Shown: in pieces, positions 10,208-21,235 of the stretch
How the letters are laid out: every line of letters begins with the position of its first letter
Position numbering within the stretch: the stretch's first letter is position 1
Origin: Sorghum bicolor
Lineage: Eukaryota > Streptophyta > Magnoliopsida > Poales > Poaceae
Direction: 5' to 3'
DNA: 64,000 nt
Assembly (NCBI RefSeq): GCF_000003195.3
Contig: NC_012875.2
Coordinates: 19,192,990-19,256,989 of the forward strand
The notes under the pieces: generated by a model
The model's database searches: none
What the model saw: the letters and a program-made list of their open reading frames with translations, nothing else
What the model was told of the DNA's origin: nothing
Translations under genes and position numbers: made by a program

Positions 10208-12226
10208 GTGGCGGCAGTTCAACAAGCCGAAAGCTCAGCTTCTCGACGACGAGGAGCTGCCACTGAAAAGCGCGACGAGCAGCCTCAAAATGAAAAGGAG
10301 GTGTCAGTCCATCAACAGCCTCCACCTCGAGGCAGAAAGACCACTCTCGTTCTCCCCGTCGACAATCAGCGTCGACATGACGCGCGGCATGACATCGAAG
10401 AGAATCGACGCCGCCGGCACGGAGACGCGGAGGAACGCGGTTACAGCGCTCATCGCGGTGGGAGGTACGACAGCGACGAAGATCAGGTGGCCCCTGAGCC
10501 ACCGGGCCCACGAGTGTTCAGTAGGGCGATCCGCAGCACGCCCCTACCCAGTCCATTTCGACCCCCGACCAGCATCGCGAAATACAACGGCGAAACCAAA
10601 CCAGAATTGTGGTTAGCTGATTTTAGGTTGGCCTGTCAGTTGGGGGGAGCTCGAGGGGACGATCGAGCCATCATAAGGCAGCTACCGCTATTCCTCTCCG
10701 ACACCGCCCGTCGATGGCTCGAGGAACTTCCTGCTGATCAGATCCACAACTGGGTTGATCTGGTCAGGGTTTTCGAGGGTAATTTCAAAGGGACCTACAT
10801 ACGGCCCGGGAACTCGTGGGACCTCACCAAGTGCAAACAGAAGTCAGGAGAAACCCTTCGAGAGTATGCTCGACGCTTCTCGAAGCAGCGCACTGAGCTG
10901 CCGCACATCCCCGACCATGACGTCATCCTGGCTTTCGTCTCTGGTACCACCAGTCGAGACTTAGTGCGGGAACTGGGCCGAAATCGCCCTCAGACCATCG
11001 ACGAGTTGATGGACGTAGTGGCAAACTACGCGGCAGGGGAGGAGGCAGTCGGCGCCTTCTTCAGCTGTGAAGGGGGGAAAGGCAAGCGGCCTGCCGATGA
11101 AGATGGAACCCCCAGTCGAGGCCTCAAGAAGAATACAAAGAAGCAGAAAGCACGGCAGTTCCAGCGGGAGGATTCCGACGACAACCTCGTCGCCGCCATG
11201 GAACGAAAGAAGCCTCGAGGCCCTCCGGAGGGAGGCGTGTTCGACAAGATGCTAGAAGAGTCGTGCCCTTACCATAAGGGAGGCGCCAACCACAAGCTCA
11301 AGGACTGTCGTATGCTGCAAAAACATTTCGACGGTCTAGGGTTCAAGAAGGATGCGCATAACGACTCCAAGAAAGAGAAGGACAGCAACAAGGAGGACAA
11401 CAAAGACGACGACGGCTTCCCCGTCGTCCACGACTGCTACATGATCTACGGCGGGCCCTCGACTCAGTTAACCACGAGGCAGCGCAAAAAGGAGTGTCGC
11501 GAGGTCTTCGCGGCAAGAATGGCGATGCCCCAGTACCTCAGTTGGTCAAGCACTCCCATCACTTTCGATCGAGAGGACCACCCAGACAAGGTAGTCGCCC
11601 CAGGTGTCTACCCGCTCGTCGTCGACCCGATCATCGTCAACACACGGCTCTCAAAAGTGCTGATGGATGGTGGCAGCAGCCTCAACATCATCTACCTCGA
11701 GACCCTCGACCTCCTCGGCATAGATAGAGGGAAGCTCCAACCAAGCGCCGGCGGTTTTCATGGCGTCGTGCCAGGAAAAAAGGCACTACCAGTAGGTCGA
11801 ATCGACTTACCGGTCTGCTTTGGCACGGCGGCCAACTTCAGGAAGGAGACCCTCACCTTTGAAGTGGTTGGATTCCGAGGCACGTACCACGCCATCATTG
11901 GACGCCCGGGCTACGCCAAGTTCATGGCTATACCCAACTACACCTACTTGAAGCTGAAGATGCCCGGTCCCAAAGGCGTCATCACCGTTAGCTCCTCCTT
12001 CGAGCACGCGTACGAGTGCGACGTCGAGTGCGTCGAGTATGGGGAGGCGGTCGAAAACTCCACCGAGCTCGTCGCGAAGCTCGAGGCCCTGGCCGCTGAG
12101 GCTCCAGAGCCCAAGCGCCATGCGGGCAGCTTCGAGGCGGCAGAAGGAACCAAGAAGATTTCACTCGACCCCAACAACTCCGACGGCAAGGTGCTGACGA
12201 TCAGCGCCGATCTCGACCCCAAATAG
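10208..12226 (+). pseudogene. Retand gag core and aspartic protease
   Basis: The same frame continues for 672 codons to TAG 12224-12226. The retrotransposon gag core occupies roughly residues 120-260 (motifs KPELWLADFRLAC, TARRWLEELP, LREYARRFSKQ). A basic stretch and a Cys/His cluster (CPYHKGGANHKLKDCRML, about 350) follow. The protease is near residue 485 with LMDGGSSLNIIY and later IIGRPGYAKFMA. DGGS in place of DSGA is normal for this lineage. Gag forms the particle and the protease matures the polyprotein. There is no internal stop or frameshift inside this block. The frame continues past the TAG straight into reverse transcriptase. Confidence 0.85.
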
Positions 12227-13270
12227 GAAGCTGTGCTCGTCGACTTTCTCCGTGCAAATGCCGACATGTTTGCATGGAGTCCCTCGGACATGCCAGGCAT
12301 ACCGAGGGAAGTCGCCGAGCACTCCTTGGAGATTCGAGCCGGTTCCAAGCCAGTGAAGCAGCGGTTGCGCCGATTCGACGAGGAGAAGCGCAAGATCATT
12401 GGCGAGGAAGTCCACAAGCTTTTGACGGCTGGATTCATCAAGGAGGTTCATCATCCTGACTGGTTAGCAAACCCTGTATTAGTTAAGAAAAAGAATGGGA
12501 AAATGAGGATGTGTGTCGATTATACTAGTCTAAATAAAGCATGTCCAAAAGTTCCCTTTCCATTGCCACGTATTGATCAGATTGTCGATTCTACCGCGGG
12601 ATGTGAAACCCTTTCTTTCCTTGATGCGTATTCTGGTTACCACCAAATAAAAATGAAGGAGTCCGACCAGCTCGCGACCTCTTTCATCACGCCTTTTGGG
12701 ATGTATTGCTATGTGACCATGCCATTTGGGCTTCGAAACGCGGGAGCTACATACCAACGTTGCATGCTCCACATTTTTGGTGAACACATAGGGTCGACAG
12801 TCGAGGCCTATGTCGACGACATTGTCGTCAAGTCAAAACGGCGAGGGGACCTGATCCAGGAACTCGAGATCGCTTTTAGCTGTTTACGCACCAACCAGAT
12901 CAAGCTCAATCCCGAGAAGTGCGTTTTCGGCGTGCCTCGAGGCATGCTCTTGGGCTACATTGTTTCGCAGCGCGGCATCGAGGCCAACCCCGAGAAAGTC
13001 TCAGCCATCACGAGAATGGGGCCGATCCGAGACATCAAGGGTGTGCAGAGAGTCACGAGATGCCTGGCGGCTCTAAGCCGTTTCATCTCGAGACTAGGAG
13101 AAAAGGCGTTACCATTGTATCGACTTCTGAAGAAGGTCGAGCGTTTTTCTTGGACCCCCGAGGCTGAGGAAGCGCTCGAAAAGCTGAAGAAGACGCTGAC
13201 CTCAGCACCAGTCCTGGTCCCACCTCAACCTGCAGAACCGCTGCTCCTCTACGTTGCGTCGACGACCTAG
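12227..13270 (+). pseudogene. Retand reverse transcriptase
   Basis: Same frame as the gag-protease block, about 347 codons to TAG 13268-13270. RT fingers and palm motifs appear in order: KKKNGKMRMCVDYTSLNKAC, FLDAYSGYHQIKM, TMPFGLRNAGATYQR, and the catalytic AYVDDIVVKSK with both Asp present (about 12810-12840). The thumb/connection region follows (LGYIVSQRGIEANPEK, then FSWTPEAEEALEKLK). RT copies the genomic RNA into cDNA in the particle. All catalytic residues look intact, so inactivation is due to the flanking TAG codons. GC content is lower from 12440 to 12740 than around it. Confidence 0.9.
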
Positions 13271-13630
13271 GTCGTCAGCGCAGCAGTGGTGGTTGAAAGG
13301 CAGGAGGAGGGACATGCGCTACCAGTCCAGAGGCCAGTCTACTTCGTCAGCGAGGTGCTTTCGGAAACCAAGGCACGTTATCCACAAATCCAGAAGCTGA
13401 TCTATGCCGTCATCCTTGCCCGCCGTAAGCTGCAACACTACTTTCTTGGCCACCCCATCACGGTGGTCTCGTCTTTCCCCTTAGGCGAAATAATCCAGAG
13501 CAAAGAGGCCACGAGAAGAATAGCAAAGTGGTTGGTCGAGCTCATGAGTGAGACTCTCACTTACGCGCCTCGCAAGGCCATCAAATCGCAGGCCCTGGTA
13601 GACTTCGTCGCGGAATGGATAGACTCCTAG
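13271..13630 (+). pseudogene. Retand RNase H (first) and connection region
   Basis: Continues the RT frame from 13271 to TAG 13628-13630. Motifs include RPVYFVSEVLSETKARYPQ and KLIYAVILARRKLQHYF, the usual Ty3/gypsy RNase H segment that follows RT, then IAKWLVELMSETLTYAPR. It removes RNA from RNA:DNA hybrids during reverse transcription. Tat-lineage elements often have a degenerate first RNase H complemented by a second one, which is present directly downstream. Confidence 0.8.
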
Positions 13631-14194
13631 CTTCCCCCGACTCAGGTCCAGGCGGAGGTGTGGACGATGTATTTTGATGGGTCACTCATGAAAACAGGGG
13701 CCGGGGCCGGCCTGTTGTTCATCTCGCCCTTGGGCGTCCACATGAGGTATATAATCAGGATTCATTTTGCCGCGTCTAACAATGTCGCAGAATACGAGGC
13801 CCTCGTCAATGGTCTCAAGATTGCCATCAAGTTAGGAGTCCGACGCCTCGACGTCCGAGGTGACTCCCAACTCGTCATCGACCAGGTAATGAAAACCTCG
13901 AGCTGCCACGACCCAAAAATGGAGGCGTACTGCAAAGAAGTCCGTCGGCTCGAGGACAAATTCCATGGTCTCGAGCTTGTCCATGTCGCCCGACGCTACA
14001 ACGAGGCAGCCGACGAACTCGCCAAGATCGCATCAACTCAAGGCACGGTGCCGCCTGACGCGTTCTCGAGAGATCTCCACGAGCCATCCGTCGACTTAGG
14101 CTCGGGGGCTGGCATCGACGCTGCTCCTGCCCAGCCAACGAACACCGTCGACACACTCATGATGGCGGCTAAAGTGATGGAGGTAGAACGATAG
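13631..14194 (+). pseudogene. Retand archaeal-type RNase H (aRNH)
   Basis: Same frame, 13631 to TAG 14192-14194. The four acidic catalytic positions of RNase H are visible in order: Asp in MYFDGS, Glu in NVAEYEAL, Asp in VRGDSQLVIDQV, and Asp in NEAADELAKIAS. A second, archaeal-like RNase H between RNH and integrase is known for the Tat lineage of plant Ty3/gypsy elements and supports the Retand call. The domain itself is uninterrupted. The linker after it leads towards integrase. Confidence 0.88.
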
Positions 14195-15453
14195 CCTGGT
14201 CGACCATTTGACTGGCGCACACCATACCTCGACTGCCTAATCCACGGCGAACTGCCAGAAGATCGGTCAGAGGCCCGTCGTATCGCTCGACGGGCCAAGT
14301 CATATGTGATCTATGGCGAAGATAATGAGCTATATCGACGAAGCCCGACGGGGGTCTTACAGCGTTGCATCACCGTGGAAGAAGGTCGAAAACTCCTCGA
14401 GGACCTACACTCGGGGGCTTGCGGCCACCATGCTGCTCCACGGACCCTCGTGGGAAACGCTTTTCGACAAGGTTTCTACTGGCCGACGGCCGTGGCAGAT
14501 GCCATCGAGCTCGTACGCTCGTGTCACGGGTGCCAGTTCTACGCCAAGCACACGCACCTGCCCGCCCACGCTCTTCAGATGTCCCCATCACCTGGCCGTT
14601 TGTAGTTTGGGGGCTCGATTTGGTAGGACCTCTACAAAAGGTGAAAGGAGGCTACACCCACTTGTTGGTGGCCATTGACAAATTCTCCAAATGGATCGAG
14701 GCTCGACCCATCACCAACATCCGCTCCGAGCAGGCCGTCCTTTTCTTCACCGACATAATCCATCGATTTGGGATTCCCAACATCATCATCACCGACAACG
14801 GCACTCAGTTCACCGGCAAAAAGTTCTTGGACTTCTGCGATCAGCATCACATCCACGTGAACTGGTCTGCAGTAGCCCACCCTCGATCCAACGGCCAGGT
14901 CGAGCGTGCCAACGGCATGATTTTGCAAGGACTCAAGCCAAGAATCTACAATCGTTTGAAGAAATTCGGCAAGAAATGGGTCGAGGAGCTTTCCTCGGTC
15001 CTATGGAGTCTAAGGACAACACCAAGCAGGGCCACAAAGTACACCCCATTCTTCATGGTCTACGGCTCCGAAGCTGTCCTCCCCACAGACCTCGAGTATG
15101 GGTCACCTCGACTCAAGGCATACAATGAGCAATCCAATAAGGAGACTCAAGAAAACGCGGTCGACCAACTCGAAGAGGCTCGAGACATGGTCCTCCTCAA
15201 CTCCGCCAGATATCAGCAGAAACTTCGACTCTACCACGATAAGCACGTGCGCAAGAGGGACCTCAACGTGGGCGACCTTGTCCTACGACGCCGGCAAAGC
15301 AATCAAGGACACCACAAGCTGACTCCACCTTGGGAAGGCCCGTATGTGGTGGCCGAGGTCCTGAAGCCGGGAACGTACAAGTTGGCGGACGAGAAGGGGG
15401 CAGTCTTCACCAACGCATGGAACATCGAACAGCTACGTCGATTCTACCCCTAG
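14195..15453 (+). pseudogene. Retand integrase with one frameshift
   Basis: The N-terminal zinc-binding part (14195 to about 14580) shows the HHCC pattern, with His in LEDLHSGACGHH and Cys in VRSCHGCQFYAK. A one-base shift between about 14575 and 14590 moves the rest to another frame. The catalytic core carries D,D,E: WGLDLVGPL, IITDNGTQFTGKKF and NGQVERANGMIL. The C-terminal part has PPWEGPYVVAEVLKPGTYKL, a GPY-like module, and ends at TAG 15451-15453 after RRFYP. No chromodomain follows, as expected outside the chromoviruses. Integrase joins the cDNA to host DNA. Confidence 0.88.
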
Positions 15454-16010
15454 AAGTTCTAAACTCATGTTCCTACGTACATTTTGTACCAAGACTTTGT
15501 AAACGAATGAATGAATAAATAAAGTCTTTCCCTCGAGCAACTTCTTTTTGCGCCAAAAGATTTACAAGTCATAATCTCGACGTTAGAAGGGGATGCCGAC
15601 TATGACCCATCATAGTCAACACCCCCTCGGGGGCTACCAGGGGGACGACCCCCCCCTAAGCATCGAAAAAGCCAAGAAATTTTCTTTTCTTACTTAGTAA
15701 ACCTTGCACGGTTCGAGTAGCTAAGGCGCCTCGAGCCCCTCAAAGGCCGAGGGATAACGAAGCGGAGAACTCCCACGCCCCCGGGCTACGGAAACTCTAC
15801 TCACTTCCTCACCCTTGAGGTGATCGAGGTTATTTTTGACGAAAAATCGAGCAAGGGATACAAACGTAGGAACAAAGAGAAACAAAAGAACCTCGAGCGG
15901 AAAGACAAATAAGCATTTAACAATCACAAAAAGATACTGTATCACCTAACAGCAGAATTAATAAAGTATCATACAAGGGGCCCCAGGCGCCCTGAGCAGG
16001 CTCGCAGGCC
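15454..16010 (+). other. Spacer between pol and the antisense gene
   Basis: Non-coding sequence where sense pol and the antisense gene converge tail to tail. It contains aataaataaag (15513-15523), possibly a polyadenylation signal, and a polypurine-like CTCGGGGGCTAC at 15626-15637 identical to the true PPT next to the 3' LTR. Confidence 0.6.
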
Positions 16011-16567
16011 TCAGTCCGCGGTACGATCCTCACCACCCTCGCCTCCGCCCGAGCCAGCTTCAGGAGGAAGCACCTCAGGCTCAAAAAGCTTGGCCAGCCT
16101 CTCTCCAGGAGCCTCCGCGTCATCGATCAAGGCGTGGAGCCTCTCTTCGTTCTCCGCGTCTGTCTTGGAGATATCGGTGACGAAGCCGTGGGACACCACC
16201 TCCATGTCATAGGAGAAGCCCGAGCAGACAACTGCCATCGCCCGCTTCACCCCGATGTGGAGGGCGTCCCACACTCGGTCCCTCAGCGTCGCCCCCAAGT
16301 AGCACAGCTGGTCGACCAGTGCGTCGCCTCGAGCTCCCTCCCTCGACTCGTCCATAGGCTCGACCTCCCACGAGGTCGAGAGGTCGCTTATCGCCGTCCG
16401 CACGCGACGGTTCAAAGCGACCTCCGCCTCGAGCTGGGCCCTAGCATTACGGGCCTCAGCCTGGGCGGCTAGGAGTTCGTCCTTGAGCCCTGTAAATGCC
16501 AATACAAGGAAGCTTTAGGAAAAACTCAAGCACACCTCGAAAAAGAAATTCGACAAAGGAAACATAC

Positions 16568-17228
16568 CTCTGATGCTCTCCTCCAGGGCCGTGTTCTCGA
16601 CGACCAATCTGGTGTTGGCACGCTCGATCTCTCTGTTGGAGTGCGCCAGCTCAGTATTGGCAACGCGGAGATCTTCAATCACCTTGCCAGCCTAAGCAAT
16701 GGCTCCACTCTTCTCCAGCAATTCTCCCTTCAGACGCTCGACGTCGTCAGAGAGACTGCGGGATCGAGCCCGCTCCGCCTCGAGGTCTTCGAGGGCCTTC
16801 TTCTTTACGTCCTCGGTGGCACCCCTGGCGACCTCACTGTCCACGTACGCCACCTTCATCTTCTGGAAGGAGTCGCGGAGGGAGTCCAGGTCGGTCTTGA
16901 GAAGGCCCTTCTCCTTGTCTAGGTCTGCAATGACGCTCTTGTAGGACAAGGCCTCCTCCCGGGCTTTGGACGCGGCCTCCTCGACCATAAGAGCCCGCTC
17001 CCGCAGCATCGTCGTCTCCTCCTCCGCCCTCCTCGAGGCCTCTCGAGCCTCGACCAAGGCAGCCTCACTTGCTTTCTTCTCCTCCCCGAGCGCTATGAGG
17101 TCTTTGTAGGTCTGAAGGAGCTTCTCCTGCGACTCGAGGAGTTGATCCTTAAGGAGGGGGAGCTGCTCCCAGCCACCTCTCGTGGCATGAATGAAACTAG
17201 ACTTGATGCGGGAGGTCTCTTTCATATC
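16568..17228 (-). other. Antisense gene exon 5: coiled coil
   Basis: About 220 codons dominated by Glu, Lys, Ala, Leu and Arg in heptad-like order (for example REASRRAEEETTMLRERALM), beginning DMKETSRIKSSFIHATRGGW. An in-frame TAG lies at 16692-16694. Exon 6 (16489-16011) continues as a helical, less repetitive C-terminus. The coiled coil suggests oligomerisation or protein binding; that is inference. Confidence 0.7.
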
Positions 17229-17304
17229 CTGTGAACCAAGGATCGATCGGTTAGAGCACAAAACCGAAAGTCTCCATGAGGATTGAAGATCGAAAAACAC
17301 TTAC

Positions 17305-18392
17305 GAAATAAGCCGGCCCGAGCCCGTTGTTGATAACGTCTGCGAGGAGCCCCACCACATGCTTCATCCGAAGGCGGAGCTCCTCGACGTGTTCCCACTT
17401 CTCCGCCTCCTTCCTATCGTCCAGGAAGATGTTAGGCTCGGACGGGTCGTGGGAAGCCCGGATGCGGATCCGATCGGGGCACCAGTGCTCCATCTCCCGG
17501 TCGGCCCGCGCCTTGACGCCGCGAATGAGGTCCTCGACGGTCTCGAGGGAGCCCCCATGGCGCAGGAACAGGTCGACGAGGCATGGTAACCGCCCGTCGT
17601 CATCCACCATCTTCCAGGTTCTGTCCTTGGTCCCCGACGTCCCGATCTCATCCTCCTCGGAGGGAAAGTGGTCCTCCCATGCCCGACGCTCCCGGAGGAA
17701 CCCTGGGGCGATCCCGTCCATACCGTAGATCGTCCTCTTGATCTCGGACTCGGGGTCAGTGGGGGTGCACATCATGCAGGCGAGCGCCACCACTCCATCC
17801 GCTCGCCCCGGCTCCGCCCGGATCGCGGCAGGTGCCCCTGGGAGGAGCCACGCTGGGGTCGGGGGGCCGTACACCGGCAGATCCTCTTCCTACTCACCGG
17901 GCCCTTGCGGCTCCGGCGGTACTGGCTGGGCCGGACCTTGGGGCGGGGGCTCGAGCAGTCCCTCCTCTTGGCCACCCGGCTGCTGCTGTTGCTGCTGCTG
18001 CTGCTGTTGTTGCGCCTCATGCTCCTGCGGCTCTCGCCCGCGGCCCTGCTCCTGTGGCTGCCGCGCCACCTCACGCTCCCGTTCTTCATCTTCCTCCCTC
18101 TTTTTCTTCAGCTCCTCGAGGGCGCGGAGGCCGGCGGGCCAGGGAGTCGGTCCCGCGACGTGAGAGGTCGACGTTTCCTCCTCCATAGGGCGGATGCCTC
18201 CAGGCGTTTTTTTACCATCAGACGTATCACTGATGGTGATGGGTTCCCCCTCGACCCCCAATCGAGGAGACTCGGGGGCTCCCTCCGGCACTTGCGTCTG
18301 GGGCGCCTCACCACACGCCGGCAACGACGTGGTAGGCTCGGAACGAGGCGGAGCACTCTCGACGCCGGCTAGAGGTTGGGAGTCGGAGGAGC
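17305..18392 (-). other. Antisense gene exon 4: low-complexity, poly-Q and conserved segment
   Basis: Encodes a Ser/Pro-rich start, a charged helix (ALEELKKKREEDEERERE), a polyglutamine run from CAG/CAA repeats near 17985-18015, and a Pro-rich stretch. After an in-frame TAG (17890-17892) a conserved block follows with IYGMDGIAPGFLRERRAW, then LVDLFLRHGGS, then WEHVEELRLRMKHVVGLL. The second copy in the window has the counterparts LYGPNVVTPSYF, LVDLVLHHSGT and WEHVEELRLWL. The exon ends TATTTC|GTAAGTG. Confidence 0.7.
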
Positions 18393-19378
18393 CTACAAAG
18401 CAAAGGGTAAAAGTCAGACACTATAGTAACCGACACAAGAACATCACAGATCCCAAAAGTAAGCCACAAACCTGGCTCCTTGGAGGCGGCACCCGCTTTG
18501 AGCCTCTTCGCCATGGACGGCTGGGCCTGCTCGAGGGTCCGCTTTAGCCTGAGAAAAGAAAGAAATGAGCGCGAAAAGGATCAGCATATGAGGAAAGGCG
18601 GAAGAGGAGGAAGACAAAAGCCACAACATCGAAAAGGCTTACCCCACAGGGAGAACAACTCGCCTCCCGCCGCCCCGACCGGTGGGCCTCGAGCCGCCCC
18701 GCGTCAGGGCTCCAGACCCCCCGAGGGCAGGCGCTGGCCCAGGCGCGTCAGTTCCCGCCTGGCGGGCGCCGGGACTGGCGCTCCTGCGACCGGCCTCTCC
18801 TTTGTCGGAGGCCGCAGCGCGACCACGAGTCAGTGGCCCCGTCGCCTGGGACCTAGCATGGCCACCCGTCTTGGGCACGGGAGGAGGGCGCGGGGCGACC
18901 CGACCAGCCGCGGGCGCAGGAGGGGTGTCGGCGCGCGGACGGTGGGATCCGCCTGGACCCCCCGTCGGAACTTCCGTCCGAGGAGCGTCGACATCACCTC
19001 GAGATGGACCCTCGAGGATTCGGTCAAGGCGTGACGCCATCCCCTCGGAATCGTCGCTGTCGTCGTCGTCGTCGTCATCGTCGTTGGGGGATTCTTCCTC
19101 AGGCTCCCCCCTCTGCCTAGATTTGGCTCGACGCTCCTCTAACGCTTGACGGTCGAGGTTCTTCTTCTTCTCCCCCCTCTTGGCAGAGTCCTTGGCGGAC
19201 TTTAGCTTTTCGGCGGATTGGCGCCGTTTGTCGCGATCGACCTCGTCCTCCTTTACCGGAGACCTCGAGGACCGGACGTCAATCTGTCCCTGACGAAATA
19301 AAGGCAGACTTAGAAAAGAGAAAGAGAGGGAAAGAAAAGGTACCCAGAATCGAGGCTGCGCGCATGGAGAAAACATAC

Positions 19379-20311
19379 CAGATCGATCGAGCCGGCGTCT
19401 GGCCTCATGGGGAAGCCGTTAACATGCTCCGGCTGAAAATCACCGGCAATTGCGGCCCTGACTCGGGCCGCGACCTCGTCATCCGCCGGAGCCTCGTTGG
19501 ACATCCGGCACGCCTCGAGGTCTCGAGATGAGACGCCAGGGCCCATCTCATCCATCCTCAACGGCCAAGACATCAAAGGGAGAACTCTCCGGTGATGGAC
19601 GGCCGAGAGGACGAGGGCGGCGGTCAAGCCCTCCGAGCGCAGCTTCTTCATGGCGTCGAGGAGGGGGTCTAGCCGAGATTGATGAGCTTGGACGACGCCG
19701 TATGTCCAGTCCGCTGGACGCTCCATGATCAGACGGCCCGAGTAGGAAGGCAGGAGGTTGTCGTCGTTCCGCAGGTAAAACCACTAGGAGTCCTAGCCGG
19801 CATGGTTGGTCGATAACCCTACCAGGATGTACTCCCGCGGCCTGTCCGTCTTCCCCGTCTTCTGCACAAGGTTGAGGCATCCCGCCCGCACGGGCTTCCT
19901 TACGCCCATGGTTCCGGTGGGGGCATGGAAAAGCTCGCCCCTGTAGAGGTGGAGCCACAGCTCCCAGTGCGGCATCATCCCCAAGTAGCCCTCAAACACG
20001 GCGGCGAAGACCGCCGCGACGGTGATGGCGTTCGGGGAGAAGTGCTGGAGCTCCACCCCATAGTGGAAGCAGAGGGCCCGCATGAAGCAGCTAGGGGGCG
20101 CGCCTAGGCCGTGGCGGTGGAACTTGGCGAACGACACCACGTAGCCCTCGGGCGGCTGGGGCTCCCTGTGATTCGCCGGCGGCGCGATCCACTCTGGCGA
20201 CGACAACGAGGTACGGCGGCGCAGCAGTCCCTCTTTCTCAAGCTCTAACAACCAGCGCTCCGTCATCGACGACGGGCACCAGTTGTCGGCGGTGACGAGT
20301 CTTACAGGCAT
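19379..20311 (-). other. Antisense gene exon 1: Transposase_28-type domain
   Basis: Starts at ATG 20311-20309. The GTG three bases upstream is not needed, and the second copy starts with ATG at the same alignment position. Conserved segments shared with that copy include EGLLR, EGYVVSF, ELQHFSPNA, FEGYLGMMPHWELWLHL and VRAGCLNLV, then LVLSAVHHRRVLPLM. Pfam names this type 'putative gypsy type transposon'; no enzymatic activity is established. The exon ends CTG|GTATGT. Two TAG codons nine bases apart occur just before WFYLRND. Confidence 0.8.
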
Positions 20312-20450
20312 CACGACCGGAGGGACGGTGGACCCGCTACTGCTCGAGGAGTCGCGTGCGCGTGAGACGGCGAGAAAGCTAGGGTGGCAAGAAGGCTAAG
20401 GCAAGAGTGAAGATGGGAGGCGGAAGAAAGAACGGCGACGGTGCCGTGGC

Positions 20451-20460
20451 GTATTTATAA
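20451..20460 (-). promoter_or_regulatory. TATA box of the antisense gene
   Basis: The minus strand reads TTATAAATAC about 140 bp upstream of the ATG. A similar context (CGGATCTG, CTGTTG or CCGTTG, then TTATAAAT) precedes the second gene copy at 44123-44130. The element therefore carries an internal promoter opposite to its LTR promoter. Confidence 0.7.
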
Positions 20461-21235
20461 GCCAAGATCCACCAACGGACAGATCCGAGAAATGAGGTAA
20501 CGTCCCCCCATCAATGCGCTACCTAACAGTCTTTCCCCCCTTCACAGGCCGGGCGCTCCGAATTCCACGCTGGTACAATGTCATAACGTCACCCGCCTGA
20601 AAAGGCGCGCCCAACGGGCAAAAAGGCGAACCACCACGGCCACTTCCTTCCCTTGTAAGCCAAGGGGCGTACCCGCGAAAGCCTCGAGAGGTCGCAGGCT
20701 GGCCCGCCGAAAGGGTTCGACAGCCGATCTCGAGCACCAGAGTCAGGGATCTCCAGCGAGCGGTCGAAGATCGAGGCCCGCCTCAAAGACTCGCTGGCGA
20801 TGTCCAAGGTAGGATTGAGACAGTCGAGAGGAATCCCCCCGACGGGAGGCATCGAGCCGCTGGACTCTATCGAATGAGACCGGTAACCCCGACCACGTCA
20901 ACCCAGCTTTATGAGAACGCCTCCGGGCTACAACTGACCCCCTCGAAAAGGGCACAGGTTCTCACTTGGACTGCCCGCTAGAAACTCAAACTGGGGTGGA
21001 AGACGCTCGCTCTATCGAGAGTACGTCGAAACCCCCTCGTAAGACAAAGCCGATCAGAACCTTCCACCACTGGTGTCGACAGTGTTTCTGCGAATTTGGC
21101 AAAATAACCCTCGAAGGAGTTAAAAACTCCCTCGAGGGCTCGGGGGCTACCCCCACGGGGTCGCTCGCGCACCCCCACGGAAGTTCGACCGAAAAACCAA
21201 AAGTCTCCACTCGAGCGCCAGCGCTCGAATGGAGA
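20461..21235. other. Non-coding region between antisense promoter and PPT
   Basis: No convincing frame. It contains a PPT-like CTCGGGGGCTAC at 21139-21150 and a strong hairpin (stems 21203-21218 and 21221-21236) just before the true PPT. Part of it must act as the upstream regulatory region of the antisense gene. Confidence 0.5.

Larger units (their letters stand above)
16011..20311 (-). pseudogene. Six-exon antisense gene carried by the Retand element (Transposase_28-type protein)
   Basis: The gene lies on the minus strand between pol and the 3' LTR. The exons I infer from GT-AG borders are 19379-20311, 18643-19289, 18472-18548, 17305-18392, 16568-17228 and 16011-16489. Their lengths sum to 3,885 nt, exactly 1,295 codons including the TGA at 16013-16011, and every phase matches. 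The encoded protein has an N-terminal domain of the 'putative gypsy type transposon' (Transposase_28) family, an acidic and Pro-rich middle, a polyglutamine tract and a long C-terminal coiled coil. Tat/Retand elements are known to carry antisense ORFs of unknown function. Four in-frame TAG codons (19793-19795, 19784-19786, 17890-17892, 16692-16694) break this copy; no other stop or frameshift is seen. The same gene recurs at 44309-47280 and 63369-64000 with the same introns. Function unknown. Confidence 0.82.

Noticed and set aside
9379..10511. Antisense ORFs across gag and the gag-protease block
   Set aside because: Mirror frames of GC-rich coding sequence; no conserved motif, unlike the antisense gene at 16011-20311.
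10205..14194. Programmed TAG readthrough as an expression strategy of the Retand polyprotein
   Set aside because: One TAG between gag and pol could be readthrough, but five, two of them after RT and RNase H, plus four in the antisense gene, point to mutation.
17668..19149. Long + strand ORFs (up to 234 codons) opposite the antisense gene
   Set aside because: GC-rich shadow frames; the homopolymeric Leu, Cys or Ala runs are simply the poly-Q repeat read in other frames.
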